Below, piece after piece: positions 1 to 5,907 of a DNA stretch of 9,944 nt. The position numbers and the translations under genes were made by a program. The notes under the pieces are model-generated. The model was not told where the DNA came from. It saw only the letters and a list, made by a program, of their open reading frames with translations, and made no database searches. The DNA lies in NCBI GenBank assembly GCA_017622115.1, contig JAGART010000140.1:1-9944 (forward strand). Reading direction: 5' to 3'. Positions within the stretch are counted from its first letter, which is position 1, and the number at the start of each line of letters is the position of its first letter. The stretch comes from Clostridia bacterium. GTDB taxonomy: Bacteria; Bacillota; Clostridia; Christensenellales; UBA1242.

Positions 1-748
1 CTAATTGACCAGAATTATTATTAAAGTATTGCTTTTGTAATTCTTTAAATATGTTTTTTCGTGTTTCAATAATGTTTTTAGAATTTTGGAGTTTAGAATA
101 ATATTTTTGTATTTCTGTCCAATTTTTTGAAATTATTTCAGGTTTAGTGCGTTTTTTGTTGTAATAGAAAACACCATAAAGTATGGCTTGCTCTCTTTCT
201 GATAGACCAATAGGATTTTCATATTGTCTTAACTTTTTGTTTAAAACAGAAATTGCTCTGTACATAAAATCGACCTTGCACGGGTCTAACATAGGCGGAG
301 TACTAAACAAAAATTCAGTTTTGCAAATTTCATTATATTTATATGGAATAGAAGACTTTTCTACATCACAAAAGTAAGCCTTATTTCCTCTTGCTCTCAT
401 TTCGTTAAAAGCGGAAAAAATTCTACTTTCTGGATAAATATAATAAAAGAATTTATCTACTTCGTTCATTTCTCCGTTGTTGCCTCGTTGTAATTCTCTT
501 AAAAAGTCGATAGTAGAAACCTCAAATTCATTTAAGGCAAGTAAAAATAAATCCAAATTAATTACAGGTAGATTTGGATTTTCAATAACTTCATCTAGTC
601 TATGTACTATTAAACCACGATAAAAATTACACCAGTTTTGCGGAATTTCCCTTGTAAATGCTTGTGCTGAAAAATAATCGTAAGGGTTTATGTGAGAGGG
701 CTTTTTAGGTGCAGTTGCATAAGTGTAAAGATAATTTAAGTCTATCAT
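1..748 (-). CDS. Unrecognised protein, C-terminus beyond window edge
   Basis: Open reading frame of 249 codons from ATG at 748 with no stop before the left edge, so the C-terminus is missing. A GGAG ribosome site (754-757) lies 5 nt before the ATG, and a good promoter lies further upstream. The protein begins MIDLNYLYTY and is rich in aromatic and charged residues (YDYFSAQAF near residue 24, FFYYIYPESR near 108). It has no signal peptide, membrane segment or catalytic motif I can name. The last 80 residues read as helical and basic (LSEREQAILYGVFYYNKKRT, then many Lys/Asn) and might bind nucleic acid, but that is only inference. It is divergent from the small-peptide/lipoprotein operon. I do not recognise the family; that it is a real gene is well supported by the start signals and the long open frame. 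Confidence 0.8.
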   Translation of the reverse strand, partial: MIDLNYLYTYATAPKKPSHINPYDYFSAQAFTREIPQNWCNFYRGLIVHRLDEVIENPNLPVINLDLFLLALNEFEVSTIDFLRELQRGNNGEMNEVDKFFYYIYPESRIFSAFNEMRARGNKAYFCDVEKSSIPYKYNEICKTEFLFSTPPMLDPCKVDFMYRAISVLNKKLRQYENPIGLSEREQAILYGVFYYNKKRTKPEIISKNWTEIQKYYSKLQNSKNIIETRKNIFKELQKQYFNNNSGQL

Positions 749-773
749 ATTTACTCCAAAAAAAATTTAAAAA

Positions 774-802
774 ATTATATCACACCTTATAAATTCAGTC
801 AA
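774..802 (-). promoter_or_regulatory. Sigma-A-type promoter for the leftward gene
   Basis: On the minus strand TTGACT (797-802), a 17-nt spacer and TATAAT (774-779). The predicted start of transcription, near 767, leaves about 19 nt of leader before the ATG at 748, with the GGAG site inside it. Confidence 0.75.
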
Positions 803-838
803 TAACCAAATTTAAAAATTTTAGCTTTATTTAAAATG

Positions 839-870
839 AAAATTATGCATAATTTTGTCTTGTTTTGTCT
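839..870. promoter_or_regulatory. Palindrome plus tandem repeat, candidate operator
   Basis: AAAATTATGCATAATTTT (839-856) is a perfect 18-bp palindrome. It overlaps a tandem direct repeat of TTTTGTCT (853-860 and 863-870) with a 10-bp period, so both copies would face the same side of the helix. The pair sits between divergent promoters, where a regulator could act on both. No regulator is identified, and in DNA this AT-rich part of the palindrome may be chance. Confidence 0.4.
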
Positions 871-896
871 AATGCCAAATTAACTTTATTTTTCAG

Positions 897-925
897 TTGA
901 ACTTTTATATTGTACTTGTTATTTT
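897..925 (+). promoter_or_regulatory. Weak candidate promoter for the small operon
   Basis: TTGAAC (897-902), a 17-nt spacer and TATTTT (920-925) on the plus strand, about 24 nt before the ATG at 949. The -10 element is a poor match, so the exact promoter is uncertain, although the divergent layout requires one in this space. Confidence 0.35.
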
Positions 926-948
926 TATAAAAAAATAAGGAGGGGTTT

Positions 949-1092
949 ATGAATAGTGTAGCAGTGTTGTGCAGTTTGGAAAAATTAAATTTAAATGAAA
1001 CAAAAACTAGATTATTACAACTGTACTTTGATTTTGTAACGGAAAATGAACTTGAATACCAAACATTAACAGAAAATCAAGATTTGGAGTAG
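949..1092 (+). CDS. Small 47-residue protein of unknown function
   Basis: ATG at 949 follows a very strong ribosome site (AAGGAGGGG, spaced about 6 nt). The frame encodes 47 residues beginning MNSVAVLCSLEKLNLNETK and ending in an acidic stretch (TENQDLE). It is probably a soluble helical peptide, with no signal sequence and no recognised domain. Its last two codons plus stop (TTG GAG TAG) hold a GGAG that sits correctly for an ATG at 1096. This suggests translational coupling to the next frame, so it could be a leader peptide as easily as a functional protein. The strong ribosome site is the main reason for calling it real. Confidence 0.6.
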   Translation: MNSVAVLCSLEKLNLNETKTRLLQLYFDFVTENELEYQTLTENQDLE

Positions 1093-1188
1093 TTTATGAC
1101 AAACAAAAATGAAGTTTTAAATTTAATTATTTCTAACAATCGAGTGATTGAGCAAAAGTTAGTAAAACAAAAAAGGGGTGTAAATGAG

Positions 1189-1584
1189 ATGCAAAAAGTT
1201 TTATCAAAAAGTGCAATTTTTAAAATAATGGTGATTTCAGCACTAACTGCAATAGTTTTAGTAATGTTCGCTGGGTGTGGAGGAACTAATCCTATCGGTA
1301 GTTGGACTTTGGATAGACTTGTGGTAGATGGACAAACGATAAAAGCAAGTGATGCTTCATTTGGCGCTTACGAGGAACAGTTTGAAAACATTATTATTCT
1401 TAATGAAGATAATACTGCTAGTGTTAAGTTGGGTTCAAATTCAGCAGTCTCGGGAACGTGGGCACAAATAGAGAAAGTGATAACAATTTCGTTAGGTGGA
1501 CAACAAGCAGTTTATACTCTGGCTGGAAGTGAATTAATTTATCAAGAAGCCAGTACAAAATATTTTTATAAAAAGACTACATAA
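1189..1584 (+). CDS. Small lipocalin-like lipoprotein
   Basis: From ATG at 1189 the product is 131 residues. It has a lipoprotein signal peptide: basic start (MQKVLSKS), hydrophobic core (IMVISALTAIVLVM) and lipobox FAGC with the lipidated Cys at residue 30. The mature part is a small beta-rich domain starting GSWTLDRLVVDG and continuing with LNEDNTASVKLG, SGTWAQIEKVITI and a final YFYKK strand. This pattern matches the lipocalin-like small lipoproteins common in Clostridia. It probably sits on the outer face of the membrane, ligand unknown. I chose 1189 because AAGGGGTG lies about 9 nt upstream and gives a normal signal peptide. The frame is open back to ATG 1096, which also has a ribosome site (GGAG inside the end of the upstream gene), but that start would add 31 charged residues before the signal sequence. 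Confidence 0.72.
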   Translation: MQKVLSKSAIFKIMVISALTAIVLVMFAGCGGTNPIGSWTLDRLVVDGQTIKASDASFGAYEEQFENIIILNEDNTASVKLGSNSAVSGTWAQIEKVITISLGGQQAVYTLAGSELIYQEASTKYFYKKTT

Positions 1585-1848
1585 TAAAAAGTGCAAGTAG
1601 TGCTTGCTCTTAAATTCTAAATAAAATTTCCAAAAATTGTAAAAAATTGTTCAAAATTTATTAAAAAACGTGTTTTTTGTCAAAAAATGACATATTTTTT
1701 AACAAAATTAATTTAATACAACACTTTTGTAAAATTATATGATATATTTGCCTTGTAAAAAATTTTATAAATTTGTTTCTTTTTGTATTTTTTTGCTTTC
1801 TTGTATTTTTTATCAAAATTAAAGTAAAAATTTCAATAAGCCAAATTA
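1585..1848. other. AT-rich intergenic stretch without a gene
   Basis: No supported gene. It holds a weak stem GCAAG/CTTGC (1593-1607) without a T-run, a direct repeat AAAAATTGT (period 10, near 1632-1650) and a small hairpin TGTCA/TGACA followed by TATTTTTT (1678-1700), which may be the weak end of the lipoprotein transcript. TTGTATTTTTT occurs twice with an 18-bp period near 1783-1811. I looked here for a retroelement template repeat and saw no matching variable copy in the window. Confidence 0.5.
1678..1700 (+). terminator. Weak candidate terminator after the lipoprotein gene
   Basis: Stem TGTCA/TGACA of only 5 bp around five A residues, followed by TA and six T residues. The stem is short and the surroundings are A/T runs, so this is a tentative call. 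Confidence 0.3.
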
Positions 1849-1877
1849 TTGTTGAGCAAAATAACTTATGTTATAAT
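1849..1877 (+). promoter_or_regulatory. Promoter of the Avd-reverse transcriptase operon
   Basis: TTGTTG (1849-1854), 17-nt spacer and a perfect TATAAT (1872-1877). Transcription would begin near 1884, directly in front of the ribosome site AAGGTGGGG (1885-1893), giving a very short leader. A nearer TTGAGC (1852-1857) would leave only 14 nt of spacing. Confidence 0.6.
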
Positions 1878-1898
1878 TTTTCAAAAGGTGGGGTAACT

Positions 1899-2363
1899 AT
1901 GGAGCAAAAAATTGAACAATCTATTGAAGATTATAAAAAAGTGCCAGAATATGCAAAACGTGAGCGTATGCAAGAGTTGGCTGTAATTACTTATGGTAGG
2001 AAATTATGTGAGTATATTTATACTATTACCCAAAATTCGCCTAAAAAATTTAGATGGAGTTTGGTGGCAAAATTGCAAGAATCTAGTTATGATTATGTGC
2101 AAAAATTGTATTATGCAAATGAGTTACCCGTGCGTGCTAGAATGATAACACTTTTAGAAGCACAAAGTATATTAAAAATGTTGGATTTTTCTAGCCAAAT
2201 GGGTAAAACAACAGGTGCAATAACACACAAGCAATTTAATCATATTTCAAAATTGCTATATGATTGTCGTGTAACTTTGAGAGGTTGGGCAAAAAGTATA
2301 AATCAAACACCTTTAAAAACAGAAGAAAAACAGGGGAAAACTACAAATGAAGGGCAAAATTAA
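1899..2363 (+). CDS. avd: Avd-like four-helix-bundle protein
   Basis: The 154-residue product has the pattern of the four-helix-bundle (Avd / 23S-intervening-sequence-type) family: an early helix with YGRKLCEYIYTI (32-43), PKKFRWSL (48-55), a helix with ANELPVRARMITLLEAQ (73-89) and the closing GAITHKQFNHI to LRGWAKS segment (106-133). The Lys-rich tail is probably disordered. In known DGRs Avd is a basic pentamer that binds the reverse transcriptase and template RNA and is needed for mutagenic retrohoming; that role here is inferred from family and position. The ATG at 1899 has AAGGTGGGG 5 nt upstream and lies just after the promoter. The frame is open to 1773, but that extension is upstream of the promoter and encodes only Phe/Lys/Ile-rich sequence. 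The 3' end overlaps the reverse transcriptase gene by 17 nt, indicating coupled translation. Confidence 0.8.
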   Translation: MEQKIEQSIEDYKKVPEYAKRERMQELAVITYGRKLCEYIYTITQNSPKKFRWSLVAKLQESSYDYVQKLYYANELPVRARMITLLEAQSILKMLDFSSQMGKTTGAITHKQFNHISKLLYDCRVTLRGWAKSINQTPLKTEEKQGKTTNEGQN

Positions 2364-3516
2364 TGTTTCATATGAGCATTTATGCGATTTTGATGCATTA
2401 TATCGTGCGCATATAAAGGCTCGCTCTTGTAAACGTTGTAAAAAGCCTATTGTGAAGTTTGAGATGGATTTATGTTATCACTTGCAAGAATTATCAGAAG
2501 AATTAAAAAATAAAAGATATAAAATTAGTGGTTATCATAAATTTACTGTTTTTGAGCCGAAACGCAGGCAAATTCAAGCGCTTTTATATCGTGATAGGGT
2601 TGTTCAACACGTAATTTGTGATGATTATCTATCAGATTATTTTTCTAAACGTGCAATTTATGATAATTCTGCGTGTAGAGTTGGTAAAGGTCAGGTGTTT
2701 GCTCTTAATAGATTAAAAAAGTTTTTGCGCTCGCATTTTAATCAATATGGGGCGAATGGTTACTTTTTAAAATGTGATATCTTAAAGTACTTTCCTTCGT
2801 TATCTCATAGGGTTATAAAAGAAAAGTTTACAACTTGTTTTGCTGACACAGAAATGCAAAAAATGTTTAACTATATAATAGAGAGTCACGTAACACCAAA
2901 AGAGTTTTTAGAAAAGTATAATATTCCACAAACTCATTTAGCAGATAATGGCTATGGAAAAATAAAAGAATTCCCGATAGTAAGGGGAGTGCCGATAGGT
3001 AATCAAACAAGTCAAATAATAGGTATGTATTATCTTGACCCTATTGATAGACTTATTAAAGAGAAATTACGAATTAAGCACTACACTAGATATATGGACG
3101 ATTTCTTGCTAATTCACCCAAGTAAGGAGTATTTGCAACATTGTTTGGTAGAAATAAAAAATATGCTAGAAAATAAATTATTTTTAAAACTAAATGACAA
3201 AACTCAAATTGCTCCTCTTAAAAATGGAATACCATATTTAGGGTGGAATTTATATCTTTTATCGAGTGGTAAGATTATAATGAAAGTTAGAAAAAGTACA
3301 CTAAAAAGATTTAAATCACGTATAAAATTTATTAATAAATTTCATAATACACCACTTATAAACAAAGAAAAAATACGTTGTATTTTGGATAGTTACAAGG
3401 GATATTTGGGGCAAGGAAATTGTTATAAATCGTATAAGAGTATATTAAAAAATCTTAAAATAGGTGAGTTAAAAGAAAGGTTGATAGATGTAGATAAAAA
3501 CTTACTGCAAGACTAA
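2347..3516 (+). CDS. DGR-type reverse transcriptase
   Basis: The 389-residue product is a complete RNA-directed DNA polymerase. Visible in order: an N-terminal region typical of this class (FDALYRAHIKAR, 15-26), PKRRQIQALLYRDRVVQHVI (71-90), the IYDNSACRVGKG segment (104-115), motif A KCDILKYFPS with catalytic Asp144, an insert (about 185-210), the PIGNQTSQ motif (216-223), YMDD (249-252) with the two further catalytic Asp, and LGW (298-300). IGNxxSQ in place of QGxxxSP is the signature separating DGR enzymes from group II intron ones. There is no maturase X or HNH domain. The gene overlaps the Avd-like gene, and an AGGGG ribosome site lies 10 nt before the ATG. All three catalytic Asp are intact, so it should be active. 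A matching template repeat was not found, so true DGR function is unproven. Confidence 0.9.
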   Translation: MKGKINVSYEHLCDFDALYRAHIKARSCKRCKKPIVKFEMDLCYHLQELSEELKNKRYKISGYHKFTVFEPKRRQIQALLYRDRVVQHVICDDYLSDYFSKRAIYDNSACRVGKGQVFALNRLKKFLRSHFNQYGANGYFLKCDILKYFPSLSHRVIKEKFTTCFADTEMQKMFNYIIESHVTPKEFLEKYNIPQTHLADNGYGKIKEFPIVRGVPIGNQTSQIIGMYYLDPIDRLIKEKLRIKHYTRYMDDFLLIHPSKEYLQHCLVEIKNMLENKLFLKLNDKTQIAPLKNGIPYLGWNLYLLSSGKIIMKVRKSTLKRFKSRIKFINKFHNTPLINKEKIRCILDSYKGYLGQGNCYKSYKSILKNLKIGELKERLIDVDKNLLQD

Positions 3517-3545
3517 AAATGCTTTAAAATAAGCCTAAAACTCTA

Positions 3546-3578
3546 AATACTATGCATTTGCATAGTATGCATAGTATT
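3546..3578. repeat. Hairpin/cruciform downstream of the reverse transcriptase
   Basis: AATACTATGCA (3546-3556) pairs perfectly with TGCATAGTATT (3568-3578), an 11-bp stem with an 11-nt loop. The loop contains another copy of TGCATAGTA (3559-3567), so a 9-bp stem with a 2-nt loop can form instead. The right arm is thus a tandem TGCATAGTA repeat. There is no T-run, so it is not a standard terminator. Known DGRs carry a hairpin near the variable repeat that aids retrohoming; a parallel here is only suggestive. Confidence 0.6.
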
Positions 3579-3639
3579 AAAAATTTTAAGTTAAAAATGG
3601 TGTAATTTTGGGTACTTTTTGTCTTTACAATTAAATAAT

Positions 3640-3676
3640 AAAGAGGTGGCTGTAAATAGTTGCCTTTTTTTATTTT
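3640..3676 (+). terminator. Terminator of the Avd-reverse transcriptase operon
   Basis: AAAGAGGTGGC pairs with GTTGCCTTTTT through Watson-Crick and G-U pairs around the 8-nt loop TGTAAATA (3651-3658), followed by seven T residues (3665-3671) and ATTTT. It closes the operon about 125 nt after the reverse transcriptase stop. Confidence 0.6.
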
Positions 3677-3688
3677 AAATGATAAAAT
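3660..3688 (+). promoter_or_regulatory. Weak candidate promoter for the beta-helix gene
   Basis: TTGCCT (3660-3665), 17-nt spacer and TAAAAT (3683-3688). It overlaps the tail of the preceding terminator. Both boxes are imperfect; it is listed because the terminator implies that the next gene needs its own start of transcription. Confidence 0.35.
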
Positions 3689-3727
3689 TATTTAAATTGG
3701 AAACAATAAAAAAGAGGTAAACTAAAA

Positions 3728-5449
3728 ATGACTTTTAAATCAAGTTTGGGAAAATTATCTGATGAAGTTTTAAAAGAGATTAAACAAGGAATTGAAAAAG
3801 TAAAGACTTTGCAAAAAGATATCAAAGAATTGAAAAATCCTCAAATTACATTAGATGTTAAAGAAGTTTTAACTAACTTGTCAAAAGAGGTGGAATTTTT
3901 TAAACCTAAATTGGTTGATAAAATAAAACGAAATCAAACAATATCAAAAGTTACAGGTCACAAATTTTATTTAGATAGAGATGATTTTTTAGTCGTTCAT
4001 AAGTTTGGTGAAAATAATCCTCCAACTTATGTTTATAGAATTGTGGCGGTACGTGATTTTGAAACATTAGATGGTGTTGTTAAGCGTGGTGACCGAGGAG
4101 GTTATGTAGAAAAACTTCAAAATATTGCACATGATGATGGTTCTTGGGCTTTTGATAACTCAATTATTGCTGGTGAATTTACCCAAATGAGAGGAAATTC
4201 TATTGCAAGGGATGGGGTTGTATGCTTGCATGACTGGGCAACAATTATAAATTGTGATTTTGATGGTAAAATTAATATTAGTGGAGTAGAAAATACTTTA
4301 ATTCAAGATAGTGAGTTTACAGGTAATATTTCAATTTCTGGTGAATGTAATATTTGTGATGCTAGGGTTGTGGGACAGGATATTGTTTTGCAGAGTGTGC
4401 AATTAAATAAAAATAAGATAAATATAGATTTGTTAGATGAAGTTCAAAGAAGATTAGAAAGTTCAAAATTGAGTAATTTAGTTACAGATAATGCAAAATT
4501 ATATAATGTAAGTGGTTATAATATTGAAGTTACAGAAAATGCGATAGTTTCTAGTGTTAAAGGAAATAATTTTGAAGTTAGAGGAAATGCAAAAATCGAG
4601 CATAGCACTTTAAAAGAATCCGTTATTGATGGTAGTGCTGTAATAAATTCATCTTATGTTATTAGTTCAAAAATTAAAGAGCATCCAGTAATTTCGGGAG
4701 GAGTTATAGATAGGTCTAAAATTTCTGGTAATGTAAAGATTGAAAATTCATCTATACAACAAGATAGTGAAATTTCTGGTAAAGCAACAGTTCGTTATGC
4801 GGAAATTAATTCTTCAATTATAGATAATAATGCAATTATTGAAGGTTCGGAAAATAAACAAGTTTTAATCGAAAAATGCAAAATTGCAGATGAAGTGGAA
4901 ATATATAATAGTATAGTTGAAAATGCTATTTTAAATGAAAGTTGTTGTATAAAAGATTCAAAGCTTTCTGGTGTCGGTACTCATATTATTTCAAATAATG
5001 CTAAAATTGAAGAATCAACTCTTATTTCGGATAGGGTAATTTTGATAGACAAAAAAGCACTAATTACAAATTCTTATGTAACAGGTGATTTGGTTGTATC
5101 AGACCACGCAAGCATAGAAAATTCAACTCTTATGGGTTCAAAGTTAAAACTAGAACGTACTGATTCTATGGTAGATAAGTATTTGATTTCAGATAAAGAT
5201 ATATTTCAATGGCAACAAGAATTATCTGAACAATTAGGTCAAGAAAGATTAGAACAACAACAAAACGCATTAGAACAACCTATGCAAGAATATATGGAAA
5301 ATAATCCTCAATATTCGCAATATCAAGAAATGTATGTTCAACAAGAACAAATGCCAAACGAAAATTATTATCCACAAAATCCAACAGAGAGAATTTTTAA
5401 TGAAAGTGATGCTCTTGCAGATGATTATGATATAAGTAAAATATATTAA
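3728..5449 (+). CDS. YdcK-like beta-helix repeat protein with Gln-rich tail
   Basis: The 573-residue protein has an Ile/Lys/Glu-rich N-terminal helix or coiled coil (about 8-70), then an entry domain with YVYRIVAVRDF, KRGDRGGYVEK and DGSWAFDNS (about 101-145). This is the pattern of the YdcK/hexapeptide-like proteins (LYRI-A, GD-GG-IE, N-W-Y-A) seen in bacteria and phages. A long run of short repeats follows to about 480, dominated by NAxIxxS, ISG and IENSS-type turns, and should fold as a left-handed parallel beta-helix. The tail (about 490-560) is rich in Gln, Glu, Asn and Tyr and probably disordered. No signal peptide or membrane segment is visible, so it is probably cytoplasmic, or structural if phage-derived. 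AGAGG lies 10 nt before the ATG. It follows the reverse transcriptase operon but has a terminator before it, so a functional link is not shown. Confidence 0.75.
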   Translation: MTFKSSLGKLSDEVLKEIKQGIEKVKTLQKDIKELKNPQITLDVKEVLTNLSKEVEFFKPKLVDKIKRNQTISKVTGHKFYLDRDDFLVVHKFGENNPPTYVYRIVAVRDFETLDGVVKRGDRGGYVEKLQNIAHDDGSWAFDNSIIAGEFTQMRGNSIARDGVVCLHDWATIINCDFDGKINISGVENTLIQDSEFTGNISISGECNICDARVVGQDIVLQSVQLNKNKINIDLLDEVQRRLESSKLSNLVTDNAKLYNVSGYNIEVTENAIVSSVKGNNFEVRGNAKIEHSTLKESVIDGSAVINSSYVISSKIKEHPVISGGVIDRSKISGNVKIENSSIQQDSEISGKATVRYAEINSSIIDNNAIIEGSENKQVLIEKCKIADEVEIYNSIVENAILNESCCIKDSKLSGVGTHIISNNAKIEESTLISDRVILIDKKALITNSYVTGDLVVSDHASIENSTLMGSKLKLERTDSMVDKYLISDKDIFQWQQELSEQLGQERLEQQQNALEQPMQEYMENNPQYSQYQEMYVQQEQMPNENYYPQNPTERIFNESDALADDYDISKIY

Positions 5450-5480
5450 AAAGAACTTGCTGTATTTGGCAAGTTTTTTA
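5450..5480 (+). terminator. Terminator of the beta-helix gene
   Basis: AACTTGC (5454-5460) and GCAAGTT (5469-5475) form a perfect 7-bp stem around an 8-nt loop, extended by A-T and G-U pairs into the six-T run. It begins directly after the TAA stop. Confidence 0.85.
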
Positions 5481-5487
5481 AATGAAA

Positions 5488-5513
5488 ACCACAGGACTAT
5501 ACTGTGGTATTTT
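5488..5513. terminator. Second hairpin after the beta-helix gene
   Basis: ACCACAG (5488-5494) pairs with CTGTGGT (5502-5508) around a 7-nt loop, followed by ATTTT on the plus strand and TTTTC on the minus strand. It may act as a backup terminator in either direction; the T-runs are short. Confidence 0.4.
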
Positions 5514-5586
5514 AATATCAATTATTATAAAAAAGTAATAAATTATTTGTATTATAAAGAATAATAATAAAAATTTGTTAAAAATT

Positions 5587-5610
5587 AAAAAAGTTACGCA
5601 GAAGCGTAAC
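5587..5610 (-). terminator. Leftward terminator beyond the tRNA zone
   Basis: On the minus strand GTTACGC-TTCT-GCGTAAC, a perfect 7-bp stem with a 4-nt loop, is followed directly by six T residues, two A and more T. It is a strong intrinsic terminator for a leftward transcript, although the tRNA has its own terminator at 5745-5769 and no other leftward gene is visible here. Confidence 0.7.
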
Positions 5611-5613
5611 GAA

Positions 5614-5736
5614 GTGGAGCTGACGCCCACAAGCAAGTTTTTTCATAGTTTACTAATCAAAAAATTGAGCTGTGTATTGAGATTTTATCTCAAACAGGAG
5701 TCATCAACTCCTTGTGTAAAACACATTATTACACAA
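5614..5736. repeat. Cluster of small hairpins between two leftward terminators
   Basis: No supported protein gene. Four inverted repeats lie in about 120 nt: GTGG/CCAC (5614-5630), TTGAGAT-TTT-ATCTCAA (5677-5693), GGAGT-CATCA-ACTCC (5697-5711) and TTGTGTAA/TTACACAA with a 9-nt loop (5712-5736). GTGGAGCTGA at 5614 equals the plus-strand sequence at the tRNA-Thr 3' end (5771-5780). This may be a structured RNA or remains of an insertion; I cannot decide which. Confidence 0.4.
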
Positions 5737-5744
5737 AGTGTAAT

Positions 5745-5769
5745 AAAAAACTCAACCATAGGTTGAGTT
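5745..5769 (-). terminator. Terminator of tRNA-Thr
   Basis: On the minus strand AACTCAACC-TAT-GGTTGAGTT, a perfect 9-bp stem with a 3-nt loop, continues into a T-run. It begins 2 nt after the tRNA's CCA end. Confidence 0.88.
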
Positions 5770-5771
5770 TG

Positions 5772-5847
5772 TGGAGCTGATGACGGGACTTGAACCCGTG
5801 ACCTCCGCCTTACCAAGGCAGTGCTCTACCTGCTGAGCTACATCAGC
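5772..5847 (-). tRNA. tRNA-Thr(GGT)
   Basis: A complete 76-nt cloverleaf on the minus strand. The acceptor GCTGATG pairs with CATCAGC. The D-arm is GCTC/GAGC and the anticodon stem CTGCC/GGCGG (one U-G pair) encloses loop TTGGTAA, so the anticodon is GGT and reads ACC and ACU threonine codons. The T-arm is ACGGG-TTCAAGT-CCCGT. The discriminator is T, and CCA is encoded in the DNA. A hairpin terminator follows. It lies about 60 nt downstream of a broken 5' half copy and probably shares that copy's promoter. Confidence 0.96.
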
Positions 5848-5907
5848 ATCTCTCCGTTGCTCCATTTTTTTTAACGAGAAAGTGAAGCCAAAAAACTCGG
5901 GTTCAAT

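Noticed and set aside
183..377. Plus-strand reading frame of 64 codons
   Set aside because: Lies wholly antisense to the leftward gene at 1-748, has no ribosome site and an unlikely composition.
1621..1811. CRISPR-like short direct repeats
   Set aside because: The repeats are 9-11 bp A/T-run motifs in only two copies with no regular spacers and no cas genes.
1773..1898. Longer start for the Avd-like gene at ATG 1773
   Set aside because: The extension lies upstream of the TTGTTG/TATAAT promoter, encodes a Phe/Lys/Ile-rich low-complexity stretch and has no ribosome site; ATG 1899 has AAGGTGGGG just before it.
3517..3727. Template repeat of a diversity-generating retroelement
   Set aside because: No stretch here resembles any coding end in the window allowing A-to-N changes, and it does not read like the usual variable-domain sequence. 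It could still pair with a gene outside the window.
5270..5521. Minus-strand reading frame of 83 codons, Ile/Phe/Leu-rich
   Set aside because: Antisense to the Gln-rich tail of the beta-helix gene; its hydrophobic look comes from complementing Gln/Asn/Glu codons, and it crosses that gene's terminator.
5575..5766. Plus-strand reading frame of 63 codons
   Set aside because: Runs through two terminator hairpins and the hairpin cluster beside the tRNA, with no ribosome site.
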